From Azorhizobium doebereinerae UFLA1-100 (GTDB taxonomy: Bacteria > Pseudomonadota > Alphaproteobacteria > Rhizobiales > Xanthobacteraceae): a DNA stretch of 64,000 bases. The DNA is taken from NCBI RefSeq assembly GCF_000473085.1, contig NZ_AXBA01000014.1, positions 110,280 to 174,279 on the forward strand, written 5' to 3'. A program made the position numbers and the translations under genes. Under the pieces are notes generated by a model. It searched no databases, was not told where the DNA came from, and worked only from the letters and a program-made list of their open reading frames with translations. This document shows positions 54,490 through 63,573 of this stretch, piece after piece. The first letter of the stretch is position 1. Every line of letters begins with the position of its first letter.

Positions 54490-55425
54490 ATGTCGCTCAC
54501 GGCCATCGGTTCGAGCTCCAACGCGTCCATACAGGAAATGCTCAAGCAACGGCGGGAGGCACAGAAGGCGCTTGAGGCGGATGTTCAGTCCGGCAACGTC
54601 TCCGCGGCCCAGCAGAGCCTGAGCGCGCTGACGCAGGCCTCCACGGGGGCATCGGGCGGTTCCTCCGGCTTCCAGGCCGCTGGAAATCCCTACAAGAGCC
54701 TCATGTCGTCCGATCTGGCGGGCGTGCTCACCGCGGTTCAGGCCGGCGACATCACCACGGCCCAGACGGCGCTTTCGAAGCTCAAGACGGATCGCCAAAG
54801 CGCGACGTCGGGGGCGCAGGCGGTCTCCTTCAATGATGGCGGACAGACCGAGAGCCCGTTCGTGTCGGCTCTCAACAACCTTCTGACCTCGGCGCTGTCG
54901 AACGACACCGCCGGCGTCCAGAGCGCCGCGAGCGCGCTGCAAGGCGTGCTCCAGTCGTCGTCCACCGCCGCGTCCTCGACGACGCAGGCGGCCACGTCGG
55001 GCGCGGGGAGTTCGGGCACGGGGACGCAGGATGGCTTTCTGAATGACCTCCAGGCGCTGATCAGCGCCACGCAGTCGGGCGACACCGCCGGTGCGCAGAC
55101 CGCGGCGCAGAGCCTCGCACAGGACATCAAGTCGGCGCTGGATGGCGGCGGCGCCCATGTGGGCGGGCACCACCACCATGGCGGCGCCGGCGGCGCCACG
55201 AGCGCGGCGTCCAGCGCGCAGGACCCGGATGGCGACGGCGATGCCGGCGGCACCAGCACCGCCGCGTCCGCCACCAGATCCACCGGAACGACGGTGGGGC
55301 AGGCTGCCGGCAGCGATGCTGACGGGCAGGACGGCACGCTGGAGGCACGCCAGGCCTATGACCTGCTGATGCGCTTCTCGCAGGCCGACACCACCGCCGC
55401 GGGCCGCACGAGCACCGGCGGCTGA
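54490..55425 (+). CDS. Ala/Ser/Gly-rich protein with helical repeats
   Basis: A 311-residue protein that I do not recognise. The chain contains several related helical modules of the type L..A.QSGD...AQ.A...L, near residues 25-50, 80-100, 130-155 and 190-215 (for example VQAGDITTAQTALSKL and TQSGDTAGAQTAAQSLAQ). A GGAHVGGHHHHGG segment near 219-231 could bind metal. The rest is low-complexity Ala/Ser/Gly. No signal peptide is present. The ATG at 54490 is set by AAGG nine bases upstream; an ATG two codons earlier is too close to it. It is divergent from the DUF1217 gene. Confidence 0.7.
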   Translation: MSLTAIGSSSNASIQEMLKQRREAQKALEADVQSGNVSAAQQSLSALTQASTGASGGSSGFQAAGNPYKSLMSSDLAGVLTAVQAGDITTAQTALSKLKTDRQSATSGAQAVSFNDGGQTESPFVSALNNLLTSALSNDTAGVQSAASALQGVLQSSSTAASSTTQAATSGAGSSGTGTQDGFLNDLQALISATQSGDTAGAQTAAQSLAQDIKSALDGGGAHVGGHHHHGGAGGATSAASSAQDPDGDGDAGGTSTAASATRSTGTTVGQAAGSDADGQDGTLEARQAYDLLMRFSQADTTAAGRTSTGG

Positions 55426-55576
55426 GCGCGGCGCAGATGAGCGGGCGGCCGATGCCGCCCGATATCCATATGGCCGCCGGCGTCCGCTCGGGGGCGCCGG
55501 CCGCGCAGGCCTTGGGCCTGCAACTGTTGGGATTTTATCCGTCGGAGCCGATCACCGCCCGGCGCGGCGGCGATCC

Positions 55577-55627
55577 CGCCGCCATCCTGTCCGTCGCAGT
55601 CCGGTCCATCGGCAGTCCGGTCCATCG
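55577..55627. repeat. 16-bp tandem repeat
   Basis: GCAGTCCGGTCCATCG occurs twice in exact tandem at 55596-55611 and 55612-55627, preceded by GCCATCCTGTCC at 55581. It lies in the 239-bp gap between the repeat protein and the ferredoxin gene, which otherwise shows nothing recognisable. Confidence 0.75.
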
Positions 55628-55664
55628 CATTCCCGTCCGCTGACATGCGGCGGCGTCAGGATGT

Positions 55665-55952
55665 TCAGGCGCCGGCGGCGTGGGTCTGGCAGTTGGTGGG
55701 GCAGACCCGGGCGCAGGCGCCGCAGCCGATGCAGGCGCCGGTGTCGGCCATCACCATGATCTTCTTTTCCACCTCGTCGTCATCGTCATCGTCCAGATCG
55801 ACGAAGGTGCCCTCGTCGGTGAGGCCCTTCAGGGTCATCACCTCGCGGCCGCAGACCTTGTAGCAGCGGCCGCAGCCGATGCATTTCTTCTCGTCGATGG
55901 CGACGAGATATTCCGGCTCCCAGGCGCGGCCGTCGCGGGTGGCTTGTGACAT
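55665..55952 (-). CDS. fdxB: nif-specific ferredoxin III
   Basis: A 95-residue ferredoxin of the nif-specific ferredoxin III type. It holds two [4Fe-4S] motifs: CIGCGRCYKVC near residues 24-34 and CIGCGACARVCP near 74-85, separated by an acidic run (DLDDDDDDEVE). It is thought to feed electrons to nitrogenase or cofactor assembly. It is the last gene of the leftward nif cluster, separated from the DUF269 gene by a 340-bp gap that contains a palindromic repeat pair. Confidence 0.93.
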   Translation of the reverse strand: MSQATRDGRAWEPEYLVAIDEKKCIGCGRCYKVCGREVMTLKGLTDEGTFVDLDDDDDDEVEKKIMVMADTGACIGCGACARVCPTNCQTHAAGA

Positions 55953-56109
55953 CTGCTGCCTTTCCGGCGCGGCGGGCGGCCGCGCCTGTGGTGGATCGAA
56001 GCCGGTGGCCGGGGCCGCGGGCGAGGGGGCTTTCCGCGCCCGGCGGCGTTGCCGCCGTCCGGCGCCGGCCGGGCGAAGAGATGCGCCCCTCCCGCCCCGC
56101 GCGGCGGGC

Positions 56110-56265
56110 TCCCTCTCCCGCTTGCGGGGGAGGGCTGGGGTGGGGGCCGCGCGGCAGCGCGGAACCGTGCGCGCCGGGCGCCCCCGGATGCTTAGGGCGG
56201 AGCACCGCCGGCCTGCGGCCGTCGCCCCCACCCAACCCTCCCCCGCAAGCGGGAGAGGACTTTTG
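56110..56265. repeat. bipartite palindromic repeat, copy E, inside nif cluster
   Basis: Two inverted units, about 56110-56160 and 56205-56265, occupy the 340-bp gap between fdxB and the DUF269 gene. The second shares about 60 bp with the units at 32831 and 19781 (minus). The first matches the half-type at 33013 and 19915. Transcripts of fdxB from the nif promoter would read through it. No flanking duplication was seen here. Confidence 0.8.
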
Positions 56266-56292
56266 GCGCGCAGGGGGCTGCCGCGCACCCGC

Positions 56293-56757
56293 TCAATAGC
56301 GGGCGACGGGCTCGAACTTCTCGATCATCTCGATGCCGGCCTGCACCTGCTTGGCGCCCTCCTCGGCCAGCTTGGCGAGGCTGTCGAAGCCGAAGCGGTG
56401 CACGTCGCGCAGCTGCTTGTTCACCACGATCAGCCGGCCGCCGATGAGCACCATGCGGCCGAAGCCCTCGTGGCTCATCTTCATCATCGGCGAGATCATC
56501 ACGCCGGTGGCCTTCTCGATGGAGAGGCAGATGGCGTTGTAATAGAGCTCCAGCCGCCAGAGGGTCTCCGGGTCGGGATCGCCGACGATGGGCAGCGCGC
56601 GGCGCTTCTCCTTGTCGAGGATGTAGGGCTCGATCAGGTCGAGGTCCTTCTTGCTTTCCCAGGCGCCGTGGCTGTCCTGGGCGCGCCAGACCTTGATCAA
56701 TTCCTTGATGAAGGGCGCCTCGGCGGGGTTGGCTTCCAGTTCAAGTGTCTCGGCCAT
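56293..56757 (-). CDS. NifX-associated nitrogen fixation protein (DUF269)
   Basis: A 154-residue protein of the NifX-associated DUF269 family, always found beside nifX in diazotrophs. Landmarks are [19 protein letters not shown] near residues 16-34, [15 protein letters not shown] near 69-83 and [19 protein letters not shown] near 91-109. Its function in FeMo-cofactor assembly is not settled. It starts 8 bp after the nifX stop with GAGGA as ribosome site. Confidence 0.93.
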   Translation of the reverse strand: MAETLELEANPAEAPFIKELIKVWRAQDSHGAWESKKDLDLIEPYILDKEKRRALPIVGDPDPETLWRLELYYNAICLSIEKATGVMISPMMKMSHEGFGRMVLIGGRLIVVNKQLRDVHRFGFDSLAKLAEEGAKQVQAGIEMIEKFEPVARY

Positions 56758-56765
56758 GGTCGTCC

Positions 56766-57161
56766 TCACTCATCGAATTCGAAGGTTCGTTCCTGCCCCT
56801 TGGCCAGCGCCTTGCGCAGCCAGGGCGGGGGCGCGCCCTTCAGCACGTCTTCCAGCTTGCCGAGCAGATCGGAAATCTCCTCGGGCTGGTTGACCTTCAT
56901 GGGGTGGATGTTGTTGGCCACCACCCGCGCCGCGCCCGAGCCGCCGATGGCGGCCACATAGAGGATGGCGCAATCCTTGATCGCGTCGATCTTCGGCCCG
57001 AGCTTGTCCTCGTTGCCGTCCTCCTTCAGGTCGCCGTCGAACTGGATGGCTTCCACGAAGTGGTGCCCTTCCGGGCTGATCTCATAGATGGCGATGTTCT
57101 TGGCCCAGCCGAAATGGGCATCCACGCGCTTCAGGTCCTGGGTGGCGAAGGCGATCTTCAT
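56766..57161 (-). CDS. nifX: nitrogenase cofactor carrier NifX
   Basis: A 131-residue NifX, a small carrier that binds NifB-co or VK-cluster between NifB and NifEN. It starts [21 protein letters not shown], the NifX/NafY hallmark with His16, and has [17 protein letters not shown] near 65-81. It begins 26 bp after nifN. Cytosolic. Confidence 0.95.
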   Translation of the reverse strand: MKIAFATQDLKRVDAHFGWAKNIAIYEISPEGHHFVEAIQFDGDLKEDGNEDKLGPKIDAIKDCAILYVAAIGGSGAARVVANNIHPMKVNQPEEISDLLGKLEDVLKGAPPPWLRKALAKGQERTFEFDE

Positions 57162-57187
57162 GGCAAGCGTCCTTCCGGTGGGGCCGA

Positions 57188-58558
57188 TCAGTGGACGGCG
57201 GCGGCGTGCCCGCCGTCGGTCCGCCAGGTGTCGGGCGTGGCGTCGTGATTGTCCTCGTGGTCGGCGATCAGCAGGTTGGCGATGGTGAAGATGGTGTCGC
57301 GCGTGCCGCGATAGCCCACCTGGAGCTGGTGCCCGGCGCCGAGGCGGTCGAACATGGGCATGCCCGCCCGGTAGAACGGGATGGCGAGCCGCTCCGCCGC
57401 CTGCCGGCCATGCGAGTGCGTCACCAGCAGGTCGCAGTCCTTCTCCCTGGCGAGGCGCTCCAGATCCTCCAGGTCGCCGATCAGCACGTCGCCGGTCTCC
57501 ACCCGCGCCAGCACTGGCGAATGGGTGGTGGTGACGGCGGCCATCACATGCGCGCCCATCTCGTGCAGCATGGAGGACAGGTCGAACAGCAGGTCCGGCT
57601 CGGCGCCGATGGCCAGCTTGCGGCCGCCGATGTGGAAATGGGCGTCCAGCATGGCGTCCACCAGCTGGCCGCGCTGGCGGCGGTATTTCAGCGGCACCGG
57701 GCGGCCGGAGATGGTGCTGAGGAACATCAGGAATTCGTCATTGGCGTCCAGCCCGCACAGCCGCTCGAACAGGCGGAAGGGCACGCCGGCCTTCTTCTCC
57801 ATGGCCTCGGCGGCGCGGCGCATCTGCGCGCCGATGGCGATGGTCCAGGCCGCCTGGCCCATGGTCGCCACCTCGTCGACGCCGATGCCGCCGATGGTGG
57901 TGGGGGTGAATTCGTCCGGGATGTGCCCGTCCAGCGAGCCGGCCAGATCCGGCAGGAAGGAGGGCTCCAGGCCGAAATCCTCGATGATGGTGCGCAATTC
58001 GTCGAGATCGCCGGGGGTGAGGTGGCAGCCGGGCAGCACGTTGACGCGGGCGGCGTCGCGGCGCTCGGGATTGCGCGGCGCCTCCACCAGCACCTCGACG
58101 AGGCGCGCCACGGTCTTCTCCCAGCCGTCCTGGAAGGCGTCCTTGAAGTCCGGGGTGGAGACATAGACCATGGGCAGGTCCGCCACCTCCGGATGGGTCT
58201 CGCGGATCAGCTTGATGTAGCCCTCCACGTCGTCGCCCTTGGTCTCGGTGACGCCGGTGGAGCAGATGCCGATGATCTCCGGCTTGGTGCGCTTGTGGAT
58301 GTTGAGCACCGCCTGCTCCACATTCTCATAGCCGCCGAGCACGGTGGCCACCTCGCTCATGGCGGTGGTCTGCATCGGGATGGCCTCCTTGAAGTGCCGC
58401 ACGAACAGCACGAGGCCGAACGAGGTGCAGCCCTGCGAGCCGTGCAGCAGAGGCATGGCGCCGTGCAGCCCCATGAAGGCGAGCGCGCCGCCGATCGGCT
58501 GGCTCATCTTCAGCGGGTTGACCGCGCAGGATTTCTTGCCCGTGGTGACGGTGGCCAT
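57188..58558 (-). CDS. nifN: FeMo-cofactor scaffold subunit NifN
   Basis: A 456-residue NifN, beta subunit of the NifEN scaffold on which the iron-molybdenum cofactor matures. Sequence related to NifK is clear: SCAVNPLKMSQPIGGALAF near residues 10-28 and HGSQGCTSFGLVLFVRHFKE near 39-58 hold the cluster cysteines, and CSTGVTETKGDDVEG near 99-113 is typical. The ATG at 58558 gives the family length. It starts 4 bp after nifE, implying coupled expression for the heterotetramer. Confidence 0.97.
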   Translation of the reverse strand: MATVTTGKKSCAVNPLKMSQPIGGALAFMGLHGAMPLLHGSQGCTSFGLVLFVRHFKEAIPMQTTAMSEVATVLGGYENVEQAVLNIHKRTKPEIIGICSTGVTETKGDDVEGYIKLIRETHPEVADLPMVYVSTPDFKDAFQDGWEKTVARLVEVLVEAPRNPERRDAARVNVLPGCHLTPGDLDELRTIIEDFGLEPSFLPDLAGSLDGHIPDEFTPTTIGGIGVDEVATMGQAAWTIAIGAQMRRAAEAMEKKAGVPFRLFERLCGLDANDEFLMFLSTISGRPVPLKYRRQRGQLVDAMLDAHFHIGGRKLAIGAEPDLLFDLSSMLHEMGAHVMAAVTTTHSPVLARVETGDVLIGDLEDLERLAREKDCDLLVTHSHGRQAAERLAIPFYRAGMPMFDRLGAGHQLQVGYRGTRDTIFTIANLLIADHEDNHDATPDTWRTDGGHAAAVH

Positions 58559-58562
58559 GGGG

Positions 58563-60245
58563 CTACTCCGCGGCCTGGAGGGCGGGGATGGGGGCAGGCT
58601 CGGCGGCGGCGCTGGCGAGGATCTCCTCCACCCGCACCGCGCAGGCGCCGCAGCCGCCGGAGGCATCGGTGGCGAGGCGCACGCCTTCCACCGTGGTCAG
58701 GCCCTGCGCGGCGATGGCGTCCTCGATGGCGCCGAGGCTGACGCTCTTGCAGTGGCAGATCTTCTTGGCCCGCCGGGCGGCCTCCGCCGCCACCGGATCG
58801 GCGGCGAGCGCGGCGGCCTCCGCATCCATCTGGGCCATGGCCCGGTCTTGCCAGCTCTCGCCGGCGCGGTCCCAGGGGGCGGGCTTGCGCACCTGCTCCC
58901 ACATGGGATTGTAGAGCGCCTTGTCGATCTCCTCGACCAGCTTCACCATGCCCACATAGCCCATATAGGCGTGGTGGCGCTCCTGGTTGATGTCGAGCCA
59001 GGGCATGGACGCCTTGAGCGCGATGAATTGCGAGCGGCCGCCCGAGAGCATGATGTCGGCCTTCGCGTCCTTCAGCATCTTGTACATTTCGCGCGGCGTC
59101 ATGTCCTCGATCATGTGGGCGTCCTGGCCCATCAATTCCTTGATGCGCTCCTTGTCCTCCTTGGTGGACTTCTTGACCGAGGTGCCGACCAGCTCCAGCC
59201 CCGCCTCCTGGAGCGCGGCCACCACCGACCAGGACTTCACGCCGCCGGTGATCAGCAGCACCTTCTTGCCCTTGAAGCGCGGCTTGTACTTGGCGATCGC
59301 CGCCCAGGCCTTGGCCTCCTCGCGGGCGATCACGGCTTCGGTGCGGTCCATCAGCTCGGCCGGGGCGCCGCGCTCGATGAGCAGGCGCGCAATCTCGCGC
59401 AGGGAATCGCTGGAATCCTCGATGCCGTAGAACGAGCCCTCGAAGAAGGGGATGCCGTAGCGCTCCTCCATCTTGCGGGCGACGTTGATCATGGCCTTGG
59501 AGCACACCATCATCGCCGCCTTGGCGCGGTGGGAAGAGGCCACGTCCTTGTAGCGCCCGTCCCCCGAGATGGAGGCGAAGATGCGGATGCCCAATTCGTC
59601 CAGCAGCGGCTTCACCTGCCACAGCTCGCCGGCGAGGTTGTATTCGCCGATGATGTTGAGGTCATAAGGCGTGGTGTACTCCGGCTCCTCGGTGCCGATC
59701 ACATGCTCCAGCAGGGCCTCGCCCGCGAGCTTGTTGCCGAGATTCTTCGGGCCGACGAAGCCGGGCGAATTGACCGGGATCACCGGCTTGCCGAACTTCT
59801 CCTTGGCCGCCTTGCACACCGCGTTGATGTCGTCGCCGGTCATGGCGGGCACGCAGGTCTGGTAGACGAAGACCGCCGGCGGGTCGTATTTCTCGATGAT
59901 CTCGCGGATCGCCTTGAACAGGCGCTTCTCGCCGCCGAACACCACGTCGGTCTCGTTGATGTCGGTGGTGAACCCGGTGCGCCACAGATTGGAGCCGGAG
60001 GAGCGGGCGCCGCGATTGTCCCAGCTGTTGCCTTCGCAGGCGATCGGCCCGTGCACCAGATGGGCGACATCGGTGAGCGGCTGCAAAGCGATCTTGGCGC
60101 CGTCGAAGGCGCAGCCGCCGGCGGCGCCGCCGGGCTGGAGCTGCTTGGTGCAGCCCTTCTTGCGCTCGGCCTCGGACTTGTTGGCGTTCTTGCCGCAGCC
60201 GGGCTCGTTGAACACATCCTGGATGGTGGCCGAGAGCGAAGTCAT
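58563..60245 (-). CDS. nifE: FeMo-cofactor scaffold subunit NifE with C-terminal BFD-like domain
   Basis: A 560-residue NifE. The core (about 1-470) resembles NifD: GCAFDGAKIALQPL near 44-57, HGPIACEGNSWDNRG near 65-79 and YQTCVPAMTGDDI near 130-142. About 90 residues more than the classic NifE follow: an Ala-rich linker, then a BFD-like [2Fe-2S] domain with C-x-C in KICHCKSVSLGAIEDAI near 500 and C-x2-C in ASGGCGACAVRVEEIL near 534. This cluster could pass electrons for cofactor assembly; that is inference, though NifE of similar length occurs in some rhizobia. Confidence 0.96.
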   Translation of the reverse strand: MTSLSATIQDVFNEPGCGKNANKSEAERKKGCTKQLQPGGAAGGCAFDGAKIALQPLTDVAHLVHGPIACEGNSWDNRGARSSGSNLWRTGFTTDINETDVVFGGEKRLFKAIREIIEKYDPPAVFVYQTCVPAMTGDDINAVCKAAKEKFGKPVIPVNSPGFVGPKNLGNKLAGEALLEHVIGTEEPEYTTPYDLNIIGEYNLAGELWQVKPLLDELGIRIFASISGDGRYKDVASSHRAKAAMMVCSKAMINVARKMEERYGIPFFEGSFYGIEDSSDSLREIARLLIERGAPAELMDRTEAVIAREEAKAWAAIAKYKPRFKGKKVLLITGGVKSWSVVAALQEAGLELVGTSVKKSTKEDKERIKELMGQDAHMIEDMTPREMYKMLKDAKADIMLSGGRSQFIALKASMPWLDINQERHHAYMGYVGMVKLVEEIDKALYNPMWEQVRKPAPWDRAGESWQDRAMAQMDAEAAALAADPVAAEAARRAKKICHCKSVSLGAIEDAIAAQGLTTVEGVRLATDASGGCGACAVRVEEILASAAAEPAPIPALQAAE

Positions 60246-60349
60246 GGGGCAGTCCCTTCCGTGGATCGTTGGGCGGAACGGTGGGCGCCGGCGGGCGTCA
60301 CGCCAGAGGAAACGGACGTGGCGCGCACGGCGGAGCCGAACGCGCCGAG

Positions 60350-60383
60350 CCCGCCGCGTCCCCCGGGGGAGGAACGCGGCGGG
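60350..60383 (-). terminator. stem-loop between nifK and nifE
   Basis: Arms 60350-60359 and 60374-60383 (CCCGCCGCGT and ACGCGGCGGG) pair perfectly, and the interior CCCCC/GGGGG can extend the stem. It starts just after the nifK stop (60393). No T run follows on the transcribed strand, so it is probably an mRNA-stabilising or partial attenuation structure, not a full stop. Confidence 0.6.
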
Positions 60384-60392
60384 GGGAAGGCT

Positions 60393-61952
60393 TCAGCGGA
60401 TGATGTCGAAGCTGTAGTCGGTCTTGGACGGGACGTTGGTGTTGGCGTCGATCTCGTCGAAGATCTTGTCCAGGATGGTGATGAGGACGTTCATGCCGCC
60501 CTGATAACCCCACACCGGACGGCGGTGGTGGTGGTGACGGTCGAAGATCGGGAAGCCGATGCGGATCAGCGGGGTGCCGGTGTCGCGGTCCAGATACTTG
60601 CCGTAGGTGTTGCCGATCAGGAAGTCCACCGGCTCGGTGAACAGCAGCGAGCGCATGTGCCACAGGTCCTTGCCGGGATAGGCATGGCAATTGGCGCCGA
60701 ACGGCGAGCTGTCGAACAGCTGCTGCATCTTGGCCGCCCAGTCCTTGTTGCCATTGGTGGCCAGCACGTGGGTCGGTTCCGCGCCGAGCTCCAGCAGGAA
60801 GGCGGCAAGGCCCATGCAGAGGTCCGGGTCGCCGTAGATGGCGAACTTCTTGCCGTGGATGTGGGCGCTCGAATCGGCGATGGCGTCCACCAGGCGGCCG
60901 CGTTCCTTGGCCAGCTCCTCGGGGATCTCCTTGCCGGTAATGCGGGCCACTTCCATCAGGAACTTGTCGGTGCCGGCCACCCCGATGGGATGGTTGAAGG
61001 CGACCGTCTCCTGGCCGTGGTTGGCGATGAAGGGCAGGGTCTTCTCGGTGCAGAATTCCTGCATGGAGAAGGTGGCCTTGGCGTGCACGGCGTTGGCCGC
61101 GGCCTCCAGCGTGGTGCCGCCGTCATACATGCGGAACTCGCCGTCGGTGGGGGTGTCCCACACGTCGGAATTGTCGCCGAGGATGGTGTATTCCACGCCC
61201 ATCAGGTCGAAGATGCGCTTGATCTCGCGCAGGTTGCCGACGGTGTAGCCGTCGAAGCCGCCGAGGAAGTTGATGCTCTCGTTCGGCACGCGCTCCAGCG
61301 CCGGCACGGTGCGGGCCTTGCCGTCCCAGAAATGCTCCAGCACGCCCTTCATGGCGTTGTCGTAGCCGGTGATGTGGCTGCCGACGAAGGCCGGGGTGTG
61401 GGCGAAGGGCACGTCGAATTCCTCGGGCACCGAGCCCTTTTCCTTCGACGTCTTGATGAAGGCGTTGAGGTCGTCGCCGATCACTTCCGCCATGCAGGTG
61501 GTGGAGACGGCGATCATCTTCGGCTTGTACATGGCGTAGGTGTTCGCCAGGCCGTCGATCATGTTGTTGAGGCCGCCGAACACCGCCGCGTCTTCCGTCA
61601 TGGACGAGGACACGCAGGAGGTGGGCTCCTTGAAGTGGCGGGAGAAGTGCGAGCGATAATACGCCACGCAGCCCTGCGAGCCGTGCACGAAGGGAATGGT
61701 GCCCTCGAAGCCGACCGCCACGAACACCGCGCCGAGCGGCTGGCAGGCCTTGGCCGGGTTCACGGTCAGCGCCTCGCGGGCGAAGTTCAGCTCGCGATAT
61801 TCAGGCGTCTTGGCCCATTCCCGAACGCGCTCCACTTCGGCCGGATCGCGGGGGTTTTCGAACATCTTCTTCTTGTTCGCCAGCATCTGCTGGTATTCCG
61901 GGCCGCGGAATAGCTCGAAGTGATCGAGCACGTGTTCGGCATTCTGTGTCAT
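60393..61952 (-). CDS. nifK: nitrogenase MoFe protein beta chain NifK
   Basis: A 519-residue NifK. P-cluster cysteines are visible in [11 protein letters not shown] near residues 65-75, [21 protein letters not shown] near 91-111 and [14 protein letters not shown] near 150-163. The C-terminal [22 protein letters not shown] and GYQGG segments are conserved. Sequence is intact over its length. It follows nifD by 79 bp, with a stem-loop between. It pairs with NifD as alpha2beta2. Confidence 0.98.
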   Translation of the reverse strand: MTQNAEHVLDHFELFRGPEYQQMLANKKKMFENPRDPAEVERVREWAKTPEYRELNFAREALTVNPAKACQPLGAVFVAVGFEGTIPFVHGSQGCVAYYRSHFSRHFKEPTSCVSSSMTEDAAVFGGLNNMIDGLANTYAMYKPKMIAVSTTCMAEVIGDDLNAFIKTSKEKGSVPEEFDVPFAHTPAFVGSHITGYDNAMKGVLEHFWDGKARTVPALERVPNESINFLGGFDGYTVGNLREIKRIFDLMGVEYTILGDNSDVWDTPTDGEFRMYDGGTTLEAAANAVHAKATFSMQEFCTEKTLPFIANHGQETVAFNHPIGVAGTDKFLMEVARITGKEIPEELAKERGRLVDAIADSSAHIHGKKFAIYGDPDLCMGLAAFLLELGAEPTHVLATNGNKDWAAKMQQLFDSSPFGANCHAYPGKDLWHMRSLLFTEPVDFLIGNTYGKYLDRDTGTPLIRIGFPIFDRHHHHRRPVWGYQGGMNVLITILDKIFDEIDANTNVPSKTDYSFDIIR

Positions 61953-61990
61953 CGTGGCTGTCCTTCCGGATGTCTGAACGGATCGCGCCT

Positions 61991-62019
61991 CCCGGCCCCC
62001 GCGCGCGGCGGGGGCCGGG
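61991..62019 (-). terminator. stem-loop between nifD and nifK
   Basis: A perfect 12-bp GC stem, arms 61991-62002 and 62008-62019, with a 5-base loop, lies 12 bp after the nifD stop. There is no T run. It probably stabilises or processes the nif transcript. Confidence 0.65.
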
Positions 62020-62031
62020 CCGGCGGTGCGC

Positions 62032-63534
62032 TTATTCGGCGGCCAGAAGGGTGGGCTTGGGCGCAGCCTTCCAGGGCGCCTTCGCCATCTTCCAGACCGG
62101 GGAGTTGATGGCCATGTCCATGTCGCGCGCGAAGATCGCGAAACCGTCATAGCCGTGGTAGGGGCCGGAATAGTCCCAGGAATGCATCTGGCGGAACGGC
62201 ACGCCCATCTTCTGGAAGACGTACTTTTCCTTGATGCCCGAGCCGACCAGGTCCGGCTGGACCTTCTCGACGAACTTCTCGAACTCGTAGCCGGTCACGT
62301 CGTCATAGATCAGCGTGCCGTCCTTCACATAGTGCTGGGCGGTGCGCTGGTAGTCGTCGTTATGGCCGAACTCGTAGCCGGTGCCGACCACCTCCATGCC
62401 GAGGTCCTCATAGGCGCCGATGACGTGGCGGGGGCGCAGGCCGCCCACGAACAGCATCACCGTCTTGCCTTCGAGGCGCGGCCGGAACTTGGCGATCACC
62501 GCGTCCATCAGCGGCTGGTACTTGGCGATGACGCGCTCGGCGCCGTCCTTGATCTTGTCGTCGAAGAAGCTGGCGATCTTGCGCAGCGATTCCGCGATCT
62601 TGGAGGGGCCGAAGAAGTTGTACTCGCACCACGGGATGCCGTACTTCTCTTCCATGTGCCGCGAGATGTAGTTCATCGAGCGGTAGCAGTGCAGCACGTT
62701 GAGCTTGGCCTTCGGGGTGGCCTCCAGCTCCGCCAGCGAGCCGTCGCCGGACCACTGGGCGATCACGCGCAGGCCCATCTCCTCCAGCAGGATGCGCGAG
62801 GACCAGGCATCGCCGCCGATGTTGTAGTCGCCGATGATGGCGACGTCATAGTCGGTCGGCTCGAAGCGCGGGGGCGCGTTCGGGTCGAGCTTGTCGAAGA
62901 TCCAGTCGCGCACCGCGTCGTTGGCGATGTGGTGGCCCAGCGACTGGGACACGCCGCGGAAGCCCTCGCAGCGCACCGGCACGATGGTCTTGCCGTCATA
63001 CTCCTTCGACTTCGACTTCGACACCGCCTCGATGTCGTCGCCGATGAGGCCGATGGGGCATTCGGACTGGACAGTGATGCCGTTGTTGAGCGGGAAGAGT
63101 TCCTGGATCTCGTCCATGATCTTGGCGAGCTTCTTGTCGCCGCCGAAGACGATGTCCTTCTCCTGGAAGTCGGAGGTGAACTGCATCGTCACGAAGGTGT
63201 CGATGCCGGTGGTGCCGATATAGTAGTTGCGGCGGGCGGCCCAGCTGTACTGGCCGCAGCCGACCGGGCCGTGGCTGATGTGGATCATGTCCTTGATCGG
63301 ACCCCACACCACGCCCTTGGAACCGGCGTAGGCGCAGCCGCGGATCGTCATCACGCCGGGCACGGACTTGAGGTTGGACTTCACGCCGCAATCGGACTTG
63401 CCGGCCTCATGGACATTGAGGTGCTTGGCGCGACGCTTGGCGGTCTTCTCCGGATAGACCTGGAGGACCTCGGCGATCAGTTCCTTGTTGCGAGCCTTGA
63501 TTTCCTCAATGCTCTGCGTCTGTGACACGCTCAT
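62032..63534 (-). CDS. nifD: nitrogenase MoFe protein alpha chain NifD
   Basis: A 500-residue NifD. P-cluster ligands lie in KSDCGVKSN near residue 49, [13 protein letters not shown] near 67 and [17 protein letters not shown] near 93. The FeMo-cofactor Cys is in [19 protein letters not shown] near 284 and the His in [18 protein letters not shown] near 450. All catalytic residues that I can check are present. The start at 63534 follows AAAGCC weakly; it begins 81 bp after nifH. Confidence 0.98.
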   Translation of the reverse strand: MSVSQTQSIEEIKARNKELIAEVLQVYPEKTAKRRAKHLNVHEAGKSDCGVKSNLKSVPGVMTIRGCAYAGSKGVVWGPIKDMIHISHGPVGCGQYSWAARRNYYIGTTGIDTFVTMQFTSDFQEKDIVFGGDKKLAKIMDEIQELFPLNNGITVQSECPIGLIGDDIEAVSKSKSKEYDGKTIVPVRCEGFRGVSQSLGHHIANDAVRDWIFDKLDPNAPPRFEPTDYDVAIIGDYNIGGDAWSSRILLEEMGLRVIAQWSGDGSLAELEATPKAKLNVLHCYRSMNYISRHMEEKYGIPWCEYNFFGPSKIAESLRKIASFFDDKIKDGAERVIAKYQPLMDAVIAKFRPRLEGKTVMLFVGGLRPRHVIGAYEDLGMEVVGTGYEFGHNDDYQRTAQHYVKDGTLIYDDVTGYEFEKFVEKVQPDLVGSGIKEKYVFQKMGVPFRQMHSWDYSGPYHGYDGFAIFARDMDMAINSPVWKMAKAPWKAAPKPTLLAAE

Positions 63535-63573
63535 GGCTTTATCCTCGTTTATTCCGTTTCCTTCTTGACGTCC

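Noticed and set aside
54207..54545. A leftward 112-codon frame overlapping the start of the repeat protein
   Set aside because: It has no recognisable motif, no good ribosome site that I could see, and it overlaps the start of a better-supported gene in the opposite direction.
55437..55643. A 68-codon rightward frame before fdxB
   Set aside because: It covers a 16-bp tandem repeat, has no ribosome site and no recognisable sequence.
55953..60392. Internal sigma-54 (NifA-dependent) promoters before nifE or fdxB
   Set aside because: I did not find a convincing TGGCAC-N5-TTGCA element on the transcribed strand; the operon promoter is probably beyond the right edge.
58344..61913. A very long rightward open frame (about 1190 codons) opposite nifE and nifK
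   Set aside because: It is the antisense of well-conserved nif genes in stop-poor GC-rich DNA, with His/Asp/Gly-biased content and no recognisable domain.
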